From the NCBI GenBank assembly GCA_004026145.2, contig SWLE01000459.1, forward strand, positions 12,501 through 76,500: a stretch of 64,000 bases of DNA. Reading direction: 5' to 3'. The DNA comes from Takifugu bimaculatus. Taxonomy: Eukaryota; Chordata; Actinopteri; Tetraodontiformes; Tetraodontidae. A program made the position numbers and the translations under genes. The notes under the pieces are model-generated. The model was not told the DNA's origin. It saw only the letters and a program-made list of their open reading frames with translations, and ran no database searches. Shown here one piece after another: positions 22,401 through 32,958 of this stretch. How positions within the stretch are numbered: position 1 is the first letter of the stretch; every line of letters starts with the position of its first letter.

Positions 22401-23867
22401 ACATGGAAAGAACAGTCAGCTGGACATTACAGAGACATCAGGTTGTTCATCAGCCCTAAATCAACGAAGCATCAAAGAGAACAAAAACAAACACTTACCC
22501 TCCTCCTCATAGTCAATATCAGTTCATCATTGCACGGATCAATTCATAGTCCTCACGACGGTTATTATCACACCAACATATGAAGAGGAATATTAAAGGA
22601 ACTCGGCCGGAACATCAAGAACACAAAAATAATAAGATAAGTTTCAGATTTGGAGAGGAATTCTTCATGGAAAGGAACGGAACTCCAGCTCTGAAACCTA
22701 TTTTTCAGAAACCTGTCTTTGCTCCTGGTGGCACTCTCGGCAGGGCGGCTGCTGCTACTGGCATAGCATCTGCACACAGATGAAAAGAAAAACAACAGAA
22801 ATCAGATACGGCATGGACTTTGTTTGTCTGACATGAAATAAATGTGGTAACGGTGTATTTACAGCTCTGGACTTGCAGATCAGAGTTATGGATGCTCAGC
22901 ATCTCCCTTTCCATCTCCACGTCCTCCTCCATGGCTGTGTTAAAGACAAAAATACCAGCTACAGGTTATTAGTAGAAAAGAAAAAAACCTTTTCCCAAAG
23001 TTGAACTTGTCACATGAAGGAATGAGCATACCCAGGGGCTCAGCTGGGGCTTCATGGGATGCTCAGCAGGTGTGGAAGATGTGGTGGGCTGCTGCCTCTT
23101 CAGCAGGTTCTGCTGCAACCTGGACATTCGTGTACCTGGAACGCAGCGCCTGCCTATGACAAAATCAGCATAGCCATCACCTCTGCTGTCCCAGATCTCC
23201 TTCCACCTGCTCTTGGCTCGGGCACCAAATCCAACCAGCTGGTCGTCTTCAGATGAGGCAGTCACTCCATCCCCTCTTCCGGCCTCATAAGTGAGGAGAG
23301 CCTGGATTTCTTGGAAACTGAGGGCATAACTCACAAATGACTGGAGGCTGTCCTTACTGTGGCTGTCAGCCGTACAGAGACCTGCTGCCTCCTCGCTCTG
23401 CACGTTCTTGATCAGATACACGGTGGATCCTACGTCATTCTGCAAAAGCCATCTGAATGACTTTATATTTACCAAACTGCAGGACATAGTCTCCCAGCAC
23501 CTCCATCTTATCTGAGGGATCCCCCCTCTTTGTCGGATGACGGCCAAAGCGTTCTGCCGTACGAGGTCCTCCCTCATGGCCGCAGACTTGTCCTGAGGAG
23601 TGGAACTCACCCGTTTGGCTTCATCAGATGGCTCCTGGAGGAGAAACCCAAGAGGCCCCTTGAGGAACACGACCCGAAGTTTCCCAGGGAAAAAGGCGAA
23701 TTGCTTCTGCATGTTGAGCTGACATAAAGGAAAAATGTCTATTAATTTTCTCATTTTTATTAGACACTGATAAAACAGTTCCACCCATTTTTCAAATCAC
23801 ACCTGATAAATGTGATCAAAGGAATCTTAGGCCAGTAAAAGATAAAGTGTGGTACCATGTGTAAAGC

Positions 23868-23895
<28 letters not shown>
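23868..23895. repeat. (GT)n microsatellite
   Basis: About 14 GT units inside the first intron of the DUF6729-like pseudogene. Confidence 0.95.
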
Positions 23896-23899
<4 letters not shown>

Positions 23900-24028
23900 T
23901 GAGTGTGCGCACACATGCAATTATCATGTAGGTGTGAAAGTGTAAGATCAAGGTTGTTGGGGTGTCGATTCAGGAGTTCAGAAGGTCAGTACCTGGTGTG
24001 GCTAGTGAGGAAAAGACTGGAAAGTGAT

Positions 24029-24029
<1 letters not shown>

Positions 24030-24063
<34 letters not shown>

Positions 24064-24129
24064 GTGTGTGTTTGTGTGTGTGTGCGTCTGTGTGTGTGTG
24101 TGAGAGAGAACATGTTGGGGGGGGGGGGG
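24030..24129. repeat. (GT)n microsatellite with adjacent G12 run
   Basis: Interrupted GT repeats run to 24102, then GAGAGA and a run of about 12 G from 24117. The alternating purine-pyrimidine tract next to a G run is a candidate non-B DNA site. Confidence 0.95.
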
Positions 24130-24195
24130 CAGGAGGACAGTATCCCCTCTCAAAGACATTGGAAACAAAAACACACATTTGATGTAATAAAATGT

Positions 24196-24255
24196 AATAC
24201 TACCACTACTACTATTACTACTAATAATAATTATAGTAATAATAATAATAATACC
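24196..24255. repeat. (TAC/TAA)n trinucleotide repeat
   Basis: Imperfect TAC then TAA trinucleotides, AT-rich. Confidence 0.85.
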
Positions 24256-24595
24256 GAGATTTCAGTGCCACGACAAGTAAATCGGTTACTTGAATATAAA
24301 ATATGAACAAGTTCATTCATCACTATCGTGTAATTTAATTTATGAAAAACTAGCTTGACAATATATGAGTATATTGTAGCATGACAAATACAGTACATTA
24401 TAATTTAGGGCCAATTATAACACGTTCCTTGCTAATTTAGGACAAAATTGACCACAGCCTATGCACAATTACGAAAAGTTTCCTCATTAATTTAGTAGGA
24501 AATCAAGCCCAAACTTACCTTCAGCGAAGTTTACCAAAGAATGAACCAAGAATGGCCGATCCTCCGGAGAGGAGCCGCTCTTCATAGAAACGGCA

Positions 24596-24992
24596 GAACA
24601 GCGCCACGGGATGATAGCGGCCGGAAATATATTGCGTCCGTAGTGGTTTAGCACTACCATTGAAAATGAATGGGAAACGGTTTAGGGCCGTTTAGCTCCC
24701 GGCCATGGCACATTGCTTTTAAGTTGATTTCATTTATCGGAGTTGAATCTTGTTTGATTTTTTTGAAGGCGTTTCACCTCTCATCCAAGAGCCGTTCTAG
24801 GCAGATTTGATGATATGACGCTCATAGGCTATATAGCCTTTTCTTTTTGGGGGAAATGGATTGGAGGCTGCTCCAACATTGAGGTTTGGACTGTGACAAA
24901 GCAAAATGGACAACCTCCACCAGAAGAAATGTTGCAAGAAAATAAGTTTGAGTGTATTAACTTCAAATGGCCATTTTCTTGCACCTGCTCTC
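24596..24992. other. AT-rich flank with a fish interspersed-repeat fragment
   Basis: No gene. 24767-24790 reads AGGCGTTTCACCTCTCATCC, a phrase I know as recurring in fish interspersed repeats. A palindrome AGGCTATATAGCCT lies at 24826-24839. Confidence 0.4.
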
Positions 24993-25111
24993 GCTTACGG
25001 CCATACCACCCTGAGAACGCCCGATCTCGTCCGATCTCGGAAGCTAAGCAGGGTCGGGCCTGGTTAGTACTTGGATGGGAGACCGCCTGGGAATACCAGG
25101 TGCTGTAAGGT
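24993..25111 (+). rRNA. 5S ribosomal RNA gene
   Basis: Begins GCTTACGGCCATACCACCCT and follows the vertebrate 5S sequence throughout, including the internal control region (AGCTAAGCAGGGTCGGGCCT, then GATGGGAGACCGCC). It ends CTGTAAGG followed by T5, a Pol III terminator. Small differences from the usual vertebrate form are GAGAACGCCC near the start and the terminal GTAAGG, which leaves one mismatch in the closing stem. It is a single copy here, so it may be a dispersed 5S gene or a retro-copied relic; no A tail is seen. Confidence 0.92.
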
Positions 25112-25604
25112 TTTTGCACTCTTCCACTGGGTCAGCAGAGGCCGCCAGTGTTCCTGATAATTATCCAGCCAGATGTAATTCACTTCTTAAGTACTTCTAA
25201 CATTGAGATTTAATGTTGCACGATTGTACATCGTTTGAGATTTAAGATTTTATGAGTATGTGTGTGTGTGTCTGTGTGTGTGCGTGCGTGCGTGCGTGCG
25301 TGCGTGCGTGTGTGTGTTTGTGTTTAAATAAAATTGAATTTCCCACTTTGGTCCACACTATTGTCAACATTTCTGTCTTCAAAAAAAGCCAACTCAAGGC
25401 GGCAGATTCCTGAATTGAAAACAATATCTAAAGAACTCAAGTATCATCCTAACAACACTAATATTCCATCTGTCTATCCCCAACTGAATTAACTCCACAC
25501 CTATCTCATCAGATTATTTGTAACAGAATAAGCAGATAACGTAGCATTTCCCTGTTCATATCTGCTACTTGCAATTTAGAATTTGTCAATAAAACTACAG
25601 CTAG
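25112..25604. other. intergenic, with (GTGC/GT)n microsatellite at 25256-25320
   Basis: The only structure is the microsatellite: GT repeats flanking about six GTGC units. Confidence 0.8.
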
Positions 25605-25802
25605 TCAAGCTCAGCCTTGCTCATGCCCTGATGATTGGCGGGGGCGTGAGCCCCTCACCTGTGCTAGTCTGGGCTGGGGAGGGGGCGAGGCAGAACTTTC
25701 CTCTTTCTCCATGAGGCTGGAGCAGCGAACAGATCTGTTGATGACTGAGTGTTTGTGGTCATGGCAGTGGCTTTTTGTTGTTTCTGCTTCAGGCTGCAGA
25801 AG
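25605..25802 (+). promoter_or_regulatory. GC-rich 5' flank of the MGCCC gene
   Basis: Homologous, in inverted orientation, to 72-297. It shares the GGGGGCGTGAGCCCCTCACC block and a GC box. TTTTTGTTGTTTCTGCTTCAG at 25770-25790 is a strong acceptor just before the ATG. Confidence 0.4.
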
Positions 25803-26864
25803 ATGGGGTGCTGCTGTAGTAAGACTGACGAGTGGAGAGACAGCGACAGCGACAGCGACAGCGACAGTGACAGCGACAGCGAAAGCATCAGCGACATCGA
25901 CAGTGACATCAGCAGTCTGTCAGACTTCCTGCCCTACAGTGGATGGAGGACGGTGATGGTGGAGCACAGGCAGCACACCACCGCAGGAACCCAGCATGCA
26001 TGGTTGGATGCAGATCTTAAAGGAGACAGCAGATGTAAGGAGGAACCTGAGGTTCTTAGGAACCCAACATGTGGTGTCGGGCCCACCCTTGATTCAGATC
26101 CCTGTGTGGCGCTGCCCAGACTGAGCACAGGCGGAGAGGAAAACACTCCAGTTGGGTCAAAGCCGTCCAAACCGGTCCAGTCAACTCTTGTTGGGCCGCT
26201 GTCCGTTGCCTTCATGGTGACTGAGGCATCAGGTGACCATCAGAGGCCGAAGGTAGATCCAAAACCCCAACGCGATGATAAGGGCGGCGAGGAGTTACAT
26301 GTGTTAACGACGGCTCCGCCTCAGGCCTTCAAAACAACGACCCGCAGCTTCGGCTGCATGTGCGACATTGATGCTGATGACCTTGAGCAAGAGCAGAGCC
26401 AGTGTGCAACAGCAGGAGCAACAGATGAGTCCATCAACCGTGCTGCAAACCAGGTTATTAACACCTCCTCCTGGACCAGACCCTGGTTCATTCCACACAC
26501 CCCCTCCTGGACCAGACCCTGGTTCATTCCAAACACCTCCTCCTGGACCAGACCCTGGTTCATTCCAAACACCTCCTCCTGGACCAGACCCTGGATTATT
26601 CCACACACCTCCTCCTGGACCAGAGCCTGGTTCATTGCAAACACCTCCTCATGGACCAGACAGTGGTTCATTCCAAACACCTCCACCTGGACCAGACTCT
26701 GGTTTATTCCACACACCTCCTCCTGGACCAGACCCTGGTTCATTCCAAACACCTCCTCCTGGACCAGACCCTGGTTCATTGCAAACACCTCCTCCTGGAC
26801 CAGACGCTCCACCAAACGTCTCCCAGCATCTCCACGTCCCACCACAGTCACTGTGCACTGTTAG
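25803..26864 (+). CDS. MGCCCSK-starting acidic protein with C-terminal 12-residue repeats
   Basis: I start at 25803 rather than the in-frame ATG at 25749, because the MGCCCSK start is shared with the inverted copy and a splice acceptor lies between the two ATGs. The product would be 353 residues. Residues 2-6 fit N-myristoylation plus palmitoylation. Residues 13-40 are an (Asp-Ser)n acidic run with many casein-kinase-2-type sites, and the middle has no recognised domain. From about residue 220 the frame runs through a 36-bp minisatellite read as SSWTRPWFIPNT units. The same DNA in the +1 frame gives Pro-rich PPPGPDPGSFQT units, so the true frame or a splice there is uncertain. Family not recognised. 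Confidence 0.5.
   Translation: MGCCCSKTDEWRDSDSDSDSDSDSDSESISDIDSDISSLSDFLPYSGWRTVMVEHRQHTTAGTQHAWLDADLKGDSRCKEEPEVLRNPTCGVGPTLDSDPCVALPRLSTGGEENTPVGSKPSKPVQSTLVGPLSVAFMVTEASGDHQRPKVDPKPQRDDKGGEELHVLTTAPPQAFKTTTRSFGCMCDIDADDLEQEQSQCATAGATDESINRAANQVINTSSWTRPWFIPHTPSWTRPWFIPNTSSWTRPWFIPNTSSWTRPWIIPHTSSWTRAWFIANTSSWTRQWFIPNTSTWTRLWFIPHTSSWTRPWFIPNTSSWTRPWFIANTSSWTRRSTKRLPASPRPTTVTVHC
26465..26812. repeat. 36-bp minisatellite, about 9.5 copies
   Basis: Unit CTCCTCCTGGACCAGACC plus CTGGTTCATTCCAAACAC (36 bp) repeated head to tail with 1-4 changes per unit. Since 36 is divisible by three, each frame stays open through the array. Confidence 0.93.
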
Positions 26865-27321
26865 TAACAATGCGTGGACGTCTCCTGCTTCTGTGGCTGA
26901 CAGTTGATCATCTCTGACCAATCTATGATGTTCAGAGTTCTCTTTTCCTGGTCATTTAAATAGATAAATCTAAACATGCACCATATGTCCAGAAGGTGGC
27001 AGTGTTCGTTTTTATAAAGTAGTTCCAGATTTCCTACCGTGCAGGATACTGCAAACAGAAATGATCTGAATTGTCTTCAAAAGATCACAGCTTATATGGG
27101 TAGAGATTTCCCTCTCCTCATCCCTCTCTGTGTCTTACTCACCATCATTGTTCACCTCTGAAACAAGCCTCCAAAATCAATTTGTCATTTACACATCACC
27201 ATTTTACAGGAATATTATGACAATTATTGTGTTAAAGCCATATTTCAATGTAAAGTTTGGCATGAAAATATACAAAAATAAAGTTGGATCTGTTATATAT
27301 CTGCCCCCTTTTGTCTCGCTG
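26865..27321. other. intergenic / 3' flank of the FGF exon
   Basis: AT-rich. No gene is visible and no clear minus-strand AATAAA for the FGF exon was found. Confidence 0.5.
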
Positions 27322-27612
27322 TTAGGAAACGGTGCCTGATTTCCTGTTGCGCTTTGCTCGACTTGTGGCTGAAAAGCGGATAAACTCAAAGTGTTTGCTC
27401 TGGTCCATGTTGGGGAAGGGAGGGGGGCCTGCGTGGAGCCTCTTGATGAAGTGGACCTCTCTTTGGTTCTGCCTTGTCCTGGAGGCTTTGATGGGCCTCC
27501 CTTTCCGACTGAAGGCAACGTACCAGCCTTCAACCTTAGCATTCTGCAGAGCTGTGTAATTGTTTTCCAGCACTATCTCTGAGAAGATGCACTCCCTGCT
27601 CCGACCGTTGGG
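27322..27612 (-). pseudogene. terminal exon of an FGF8/17/18/24-family gene
   Basis: Acceptor TGTGTTCCAG precedes 27612 and the stop TAA is at 27322-27324. The exon encodes GRSRECIFSEIVLENNYTAL, then EGWYVAFSRKGRPIKASR, TRQNQREVHFIKRL and a basic tail ending RAKRNRKSGTVS. ENNYTAL with QNQREVHFIKRL is diagnostic of the secreted FGF8 subfamily core; the QNQRE and PFPN segments are most like FGF17 as I recall it, with fgf24 as the alternative. The exon is open and undamaged, but no upstream FGF exon is visible to 32370 and an L2 LINE follows. It is either a fragment or the end of a gene whose other exons lie elsewhere. Confidence 0.75.
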
Positions 27613-28245
27613 CTGGAACACAGAAAGCTTCTCCATTAATCCATTAACTGTCCCATCTGGACATTACAGACGGGAGACAGCTAAAGACGTGTTTCTGAGC
27701 TACAGCAACTAGTGGAGCAGGTAACGGGGCCCCTTTTGAGAACCCCCAAATGTCCCCGTAGCAGCTGTAACGGTACGTTAGTAGTGACGGTACCACCAGC
27801 TCAGCTAAAAGGAGGCTACAGGTTCAAACACAGACATGTTTTGGTTCTGAATTTTGATAGTTGATCCCACTCCAAACACTGGCTGCCAGTGAGGATGGAT
27901 GTAGGTTCCATGCCTCTGATGTCTTCACTGACATGAAACAGGTGAACATCAACCCTACTGAAATGTTCAGGTGAGGGGCCTAATGTCAAATGTGCTGTTA
28001 TGTTCAGATAACAAATGTGTTGTTATCTGAAACCCTAAAAGCATCTTGGGAGAAGGTGAAAATTCCACATGGATAATGAAATGAGCTGATGTGAATAAAG
28101 GAAGGAGATTTGCAGGGGAGCAGCAGAGCGACGGAGGGTGTTCCAGAGTGAACTGCTGCTCACTCTCCCTTGCAAGGTACCTGTGTTTGTGTCTTTTGTT
28201 GATTCACGCAGGGTTTTGCTGGGTTGCTCTGTTTCAACTCTAATA
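27613..28245. other. no recognisable gene
   Basis: Sequence upstream of the FGF exon. The conserved fourth FGF exon was looked for on the minus strand and not found. The L2 element begins at about 28246. Confidence 0.5.
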
Positions 28246-29205
28246 TCCAGCCTGGAAGTAACAAATGCTGGACTAACTTTTCAGCATCACGGTGGGTCAG
28301 TAGCTTCCTGATCTTTCTGATGTTTCTCAGGTGAAAAAAGGCACTTCTAGAGACTAATTTAATGTGTGAGTTGAAGGAGAGATTTTGGTCAAAAGTTACT
28401 CCTAGATTCCTCACAGAGAGACTAGATGTTAATGAGATACCATCTAGAGTGATCATGTGATCTAATCTATCTCTGAGAGGTTCAGGACCAAACACCATGA
28501 CCTCAGTTTTTCCTGGGTTAAGGAGGAGGAAATTTGAAGACATCCAGGACTTTATGTCTTTAAGACGGGTCTGGAGCATCACTAACTTCTCTGTCTCCTC
28601 TGGTTTCATGGATAAATAGAGCTGAGTGTCATCAGCATAACAATGAACATTGATCCCATGCTGCCGAATAATCTTCCCTAAGGGAAGCATGTACAAGGTG
28701 AAGAGGATTGGTCCAAGTCCAGAACCTTGAGGAACTCCATGGCTAACCCTACTGTATGAGGAGGGAACACCATGGACATGAGCAAACTGGTATCTATCAG
28801 ATAAGTATGATCTCAACCAGTCTAGTGCTGTCCCTTCAATCCCAATCACATGTTGCAGTCTCTGTAACAGGATGCTGTGATCAACTGGATCAAAAGCAGC
28901 ACTGAGGTCCAGCAGAACCAGCATAGAGACCAGCCCATGATCGGAAGCTATGAGAAGATCATTAGTGACTTTAAGAAGTGCTGTTTCTGTGTTGTGATGA
29001 GCTCTCAAGCCTGACTGAAACATCTCAAACAGGCTGTTCCTCTGCAGGTGCTCCAGTAACTGAGTCACCACCACCTTCTCAAGAACTTTAGAGATAAAAG
29101 GAAGGTTGGATATCGGCCTATAATTTGATAATACGTCAGGATCCAGTGATGGTTTTTTAAGCAACGGCTTAATCACTGCCATCACTGGGGGGAGTGCAAC
29201 AAAAG

Positions 29206-29722
29206 CAGACCTCTCAAGGCTGGAGAAGCTGATCAGGCGGGCCAGCTCGGTGGTGGGGATGAAGCTGGAACCTCTGGCGACAGTGGCAGAGAGGAGAACT
29301 ATCGACAAACTGCGGAGCATCATGGACAATGTCCGCCACCCTCTGCACACTGTCGTCCACAGCCAGAGAAGCCTGATCAGCCAGAGGCTGCGCCTCCCCA
29401 AGTTCAGGACAAACAGACTGGGGAACTCATTCATCCCCCGAGCTATCAGGCTGTTCAACTCCTCACTGGGGGGGAGGAGGGCCAACAGGAGAACCGGAAC
29501 ATTTTTATAGTTTTATATTTATATTCATATTCTATTTTTAATTTATTCTATTTTATTTCTTATTTTATTATATTTTATTATCTTTAATAGGTTTGATGGG
29601 GTGAAATGGTGGTGGGAAATTTTGTAGATGCTATAGATCTTTGGAGATGCTAATTTCCCTGGTGGACACCCCCTAAAGGGATCAATAAAGTTCTCTTGAA
29701 TCTTGAATTGAATCTTGAATCT
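29206..29722 (+). mobile_element. 3' fragment of a second LINE nested antisense in the L2
   Basis: The plus frame 29250-29510 reads LIRRASSVVGMKLEPL, IMDNVRHPLHTVV and NSFIPRAIRLFNSSL, the C-terminal signature of Rex1/CR1-like fish LINEs. An AT-rich 3' UTR follows, ending with TCTTGAATCTTGAATTGAAT repeats. On the minus strand the L2 frame resumes cleanly on either side (AVIKPLLKK and VLAIRENANQ), which defines the insertion. Confidence 0.75.
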
Positions 29723-31201
29723 GGTGATGGTCCAGTTGTTGGGATGGCCTGGTTAGCGTTCTCTCTGATAGCTAGAACTTTATCAGTGAAGATGCTCATG
29801 AAGTCTTCACCACTAAGGGAAGATGGGATATGTGGATCTAAAACACTGTGACTCTTAGTTAATTTGGCCACAGTGCTGAAAAGAAACCTGGGGTTGCTCT
29901 TATTTTCCTCAATTAAAGAAGAAAAATAAGCTGTTCTAGCCTTACGGAGGGCCTTTTTGTAAACTACTAGACAGTCTTTCCAGTCTACATGATAGCTGTC
30001 TATTTTACAAGAACGCCACTTCCTTTCCAGTCTTCGCACTTTCTGCTTGAGGGTCCTGATATGTGAATTATACCAGGGGGCACACCTCCTCTGATTTACT
30101 ATTTTCTTTTTCAGGTGCGCAACAGAATCAAGTGTGATTCTCAGTGAGGTTGCTGCACCTTCAGCAATAGAGTCGACCTCAGCAGGGCTCAGATTATAAT
30201 GACTGATCCCTGGGGAAACACACGGTGGTCCTGGGATCAGCACAGAGAACACTTCCTCAAACCTAGCTACAGCATTATCTGAGAGACATCTGCTATAGTA
30301 AGACTTTGTTCTGAGCATAGAAGAATCCTTAATCATAAATGTGAAAGTGATCAATGAATGGTCTGACAGGAGGGGGTTCTGAGGGAACACTGACACATGT
30401 TCTACCTCAACACCATAAGTCAGAACTAGATCTAGGGTGTGGTTGAAGCTATGAGTTGGTTGGTTTATCTGCTGGAGGAAACCAACTGACTCAAGTAATG
30501 AAATGAAGCCATTTCTAAAGCTGTCATTTACAACGTCCATATGGATATTAAAGTCTCCAATGATAATGACTTTGTCCGTTCTAAGGACCAAGTCAGATAA
30601 GAAATCAGAGAACTCAGACAGGAACTCTGAATGTGGCCCAGCAGGGGGCCGATATACAACTACAAACAGAAGTGGCTTTTCTGTCCTCCAGCTCAGATGA
30701 GTGATGCCAAGAGTCAGGCTTTCAAATGAACTGAAGCCATGTTTTGGTCTAGGATTAATTAATAACTTGGAGTGATAGATTGCTGCCACTCCCCCTCCTC
30801 GACCAGTAACACGTGGAATATGATAATTAAGATGGGTAGGAGTCGTCGATTCATTTAAGCTAACATACTCCTCCTGAAGCCAGGTCTCAGTAAGACTAAA
30901 TAAATCAATGTGATGATCCGCTATCAGGTCGTGCACTAACAGGGATTTACACAAAAGAGATCTAATATTTAACAGTCCACACTTAATTGTGATATTAGTT
31001 TCTCCAACTTGTACTTTGGTATTAATTTTAATAAGATTATGGTGATTGACCGCTCCCCTGCTCTGTGCTTGGGGAACTTTTAACCGTGGAACAGAGACTA
31101 CCTCTATAGTGTTAAATGTGTTATTGTTGGTGGATGAGGGTTCTAAGGAAGCAGCAGAGAGGTGTGTAAGACTACACCTCTGCATCCTGGTCTGGACCCT
31201 G

Positions 31202-32066
31202 GATTGTCAGGTCACTTTGGGTCTAAAAAAATTAGCCAAATTACTAGAAATGAGAGAGGCACCATCCCGTGTGGGATGGACACCGTCTCTCCTAATCAGA
31301 CCAGGTTTTCCCCAAAAAGTGTTCCAACTGTCTAAAGACCACCTGGTTATCGGGGCACCACCGTGACAGCGACGACATGCGGCTAAACATCTCCTCGCTG
31401 GCCAGATTGGGGAGGGGACCAGAGAATGCTACGGAGTCCGACATCGTTTTTGCGTAGTTACACACCGACTCCAAGTTAATTTTGGTGACCTCTGACTGAC
31501 GATGCCGGGTGTCGTTGGCTCCGACGTGAATAATAACTTTACCAAATTTACGTTTTCGTCTCGCCAGCAGCCGTAAATTTGCTTCTATGTCGCCCGCTCT
31601 GGCCCCCGGAATGTTCTTAACTATGGTCGCTGGAGTCGGCTTCACGTAGCGCAAAACAGAGTCGCCAATTACCAGGGTCGGTTTCTCAGCGGGTGTGTCG
31701 CCGAGTGGGGAAAAGCGGTTAGCCACAGGAAGCGGGTGGTGGGGCACCGTGGGCCTTTGTTTTGGGCTACGCTTCCTACGAACCGTCACCCAGCCGCCCT
31801 GGCTAGCCGGCTGCTGCCGGGGGACCGCTAGCTGAAGCTACGCTAGGCAGCTCCGCAGCAGCTAGCTTCTCCTGGCTACCTGACGCAACTCCAGCTAACT
31901 CCAAGCTGCGGAACCGCGTCTCAAGCTCGCTAAGTCTCGCCTCCGTAGCCGTAAATAAACTCCACTTTCTGCACCTATTCCCTTCACTAAGGGAGGCAGA
32001 GGAGTAACTAAACATTTCACACGCTGAACAGACAAAGACATCGGGTGAAACAGACGGTGAGGCCAT
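31202..32066 (-). pseudogene. L2 ORF1 with SGNH-type esterase domain, frameshifted
   Basis: The N-terminal part 31803-32066 has a Cys-containing start and a short heptad-like helix (EARLSELETRFRSLE). After an in-frame break, 31292-31789 carries LVIGDSVLRYVK (GDS block with the nucleophile Ser) and IIHVGANDTRH (block III Gly/Asn), the signature of esterase-type ORF1 proteins of CR1/L2 LINEs. Near 31300 a frameshift separates it from the conserved end IRRDGVHPTRDGA, which holds the Asp-x-x-His catalytic pair. Confidence 0.7.
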
Positions 32067-32373
32067 GCTAACGCTAATAATCGGCGAAGCCCTGTATCTG
32101 TTTAATATGGGTTGTTTCTCACTGTTGTTATCGGGTGACTAGAATGTCCCAAGTGTTCAAATTTTAAGTAAAGTGAATACAACACACCAAGTGTTCAATA
32201 TTAAGTGAATACAGCACCCCGTGCACAATGCAACCAACGAACGATTGAGAAGACAGGAAGTGACGCAATACGTTACCAGGAGGAAGTAAAATGGAGACTC
32301 AACGGCTAACTCTTGGTTATTGATGTGGCGGTTGGCTCCTGTCCGTCACCTCATGGTTGTGTCTGTTCCCCAG

Positions 32374-32798
32374 GAAATACAGTGTTTATATTCCAAAATC
32401 CTCCATCAAAACGTCATACTCACTGAAGACTGTGTTGACTGAAATGGGGATGGTAGACATGTTTGGTGACAGAGCAGACTTGAGTGGTATTGCAGAGGGG
32501 CAACAACTGGCAGTCTCAGACGTAGAGATGTAAAACAGGAACAGCATCAACAATGAGCACAGATTTCTTTCTGACAATTAATTATGTCTGGTATTTCTTG
32601 TAGGTTGTCCATCAAGCTACCCTGGATGTTGATGAGGCTGGAGCCATTGCCGCAGCTGCTACAGGCATCACAATAACACTTCACTCCTATAATTATGTTC
32701 CAGTCCTGAAGTTCAATCGTCCCTTCATGGTTATCATCACTGACCACAGCTCAGATAATATCCTCTTCATGGGCAAGATTACCAACCCAAACATCTGA
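32374..32798 (+). pseudogene. last two exons of an alpha-1-antitrypsin-like serpin
   Basis: Exon 32374-32521 (148 bp, acceptor CCCCAG, donor GTAGAG) reads KYSVYIPKSSIKTSYSLK, then MGMVDMFGDRADLSGIAEGQ. The final exon 32604-32798 (acceptor CTTGTAG, stop TGA) reads VVHQATLDVDEAGAIAAAAT, then PVLKFNRPFMVII and ILFMGKITNPN. 148 bp is the size of the same exon in human SERPINA1. These are the C-terminal beta sheet, hinge and reactive-centre loop of a secreted clade A protease inhibitor. The hinge (Glu P17, Gly P15, Ala P12-P9) is of the inhibitory kind. Counting from Glu P17 gives His-Ser at P1-P1'; counting back from KFN gives Tyr-Asn. Both exons are intact, but upstream exons are missing (an L2 abuts), so this is a gene fragment. 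Confidence 0.82.
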
Positions 32799-32958
32799 TG
32801 CACTGATGCCTGTTTTGCTCAATAAGAATTGCATCACATATAAAGAGCCTTAAAAAAGAAACATTTGCCTTGTAGAGTCTCACTTTATTAGAATGTGTCT
32901 GAATCAGCTCTTAAAAATAAAATAGGTGGCTGAATAGCACAATTTTAATCTGGTTTGA

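Larger units (their letters stand above)
19449..24595 (-). pseudogene. multi-exon gene of a recurrent fish family (DUF6729-like), disabled
   Basis: Exons placed by GT-AG sites: 24519-24595 (MKSGSSPEDRPFLVH), 23032-23718, 22863-22934, 22713-22769, 20925-22000, 20361-20855 and 19449-20241. Recognisable blocks are DGYADFVIGRRCVPGTRM, PSPNFFQLHPFFIWKPE, LPVRFTNLLPAFLTSKKA, MNENWLIVSWVMVQAETE and CSRKVHQTYAAEGLSDPRM. I associate these with DUF6729-type proteins from memory. Two lesions are visible: a frameshift near 21575 between CKACRRNW and DNPPWVEKLP, and a TAG replacing an expected Tyr codon near 21002. The last codons run into the hAT fragment at 19448 and stop at 19442. The reading frame between the first and second exon does not join as drawn, so an exon may be missed. 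Confidence 0.6.
28246..32066 (-). mobile_element. near full-length L2-clade LINE with esterase ORF1, 3'-truncated
   Basis: On the minus strand from 32066: ORF1 (31292-32066), endonuclease (about 29723-31185) and reverse transcriptase (28246-29205), with a nested insertion at 29206-29722. The RT carries SNYRPISNLPFISKVLEK, LDLSAAFD, VPQGSGLGPILF and HCYADDTQLY. After AEKLV there is a frameshift, then FVTSRLD, and the element stops short at about 28246, so the C-terminal part and 3' UTR are missing. The endonuclease has LTETWLQEE, IIGDFNIH and LLSDHSLI. Multiple frame breaks and the insertion make it inactive. Confidence 0.85.
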
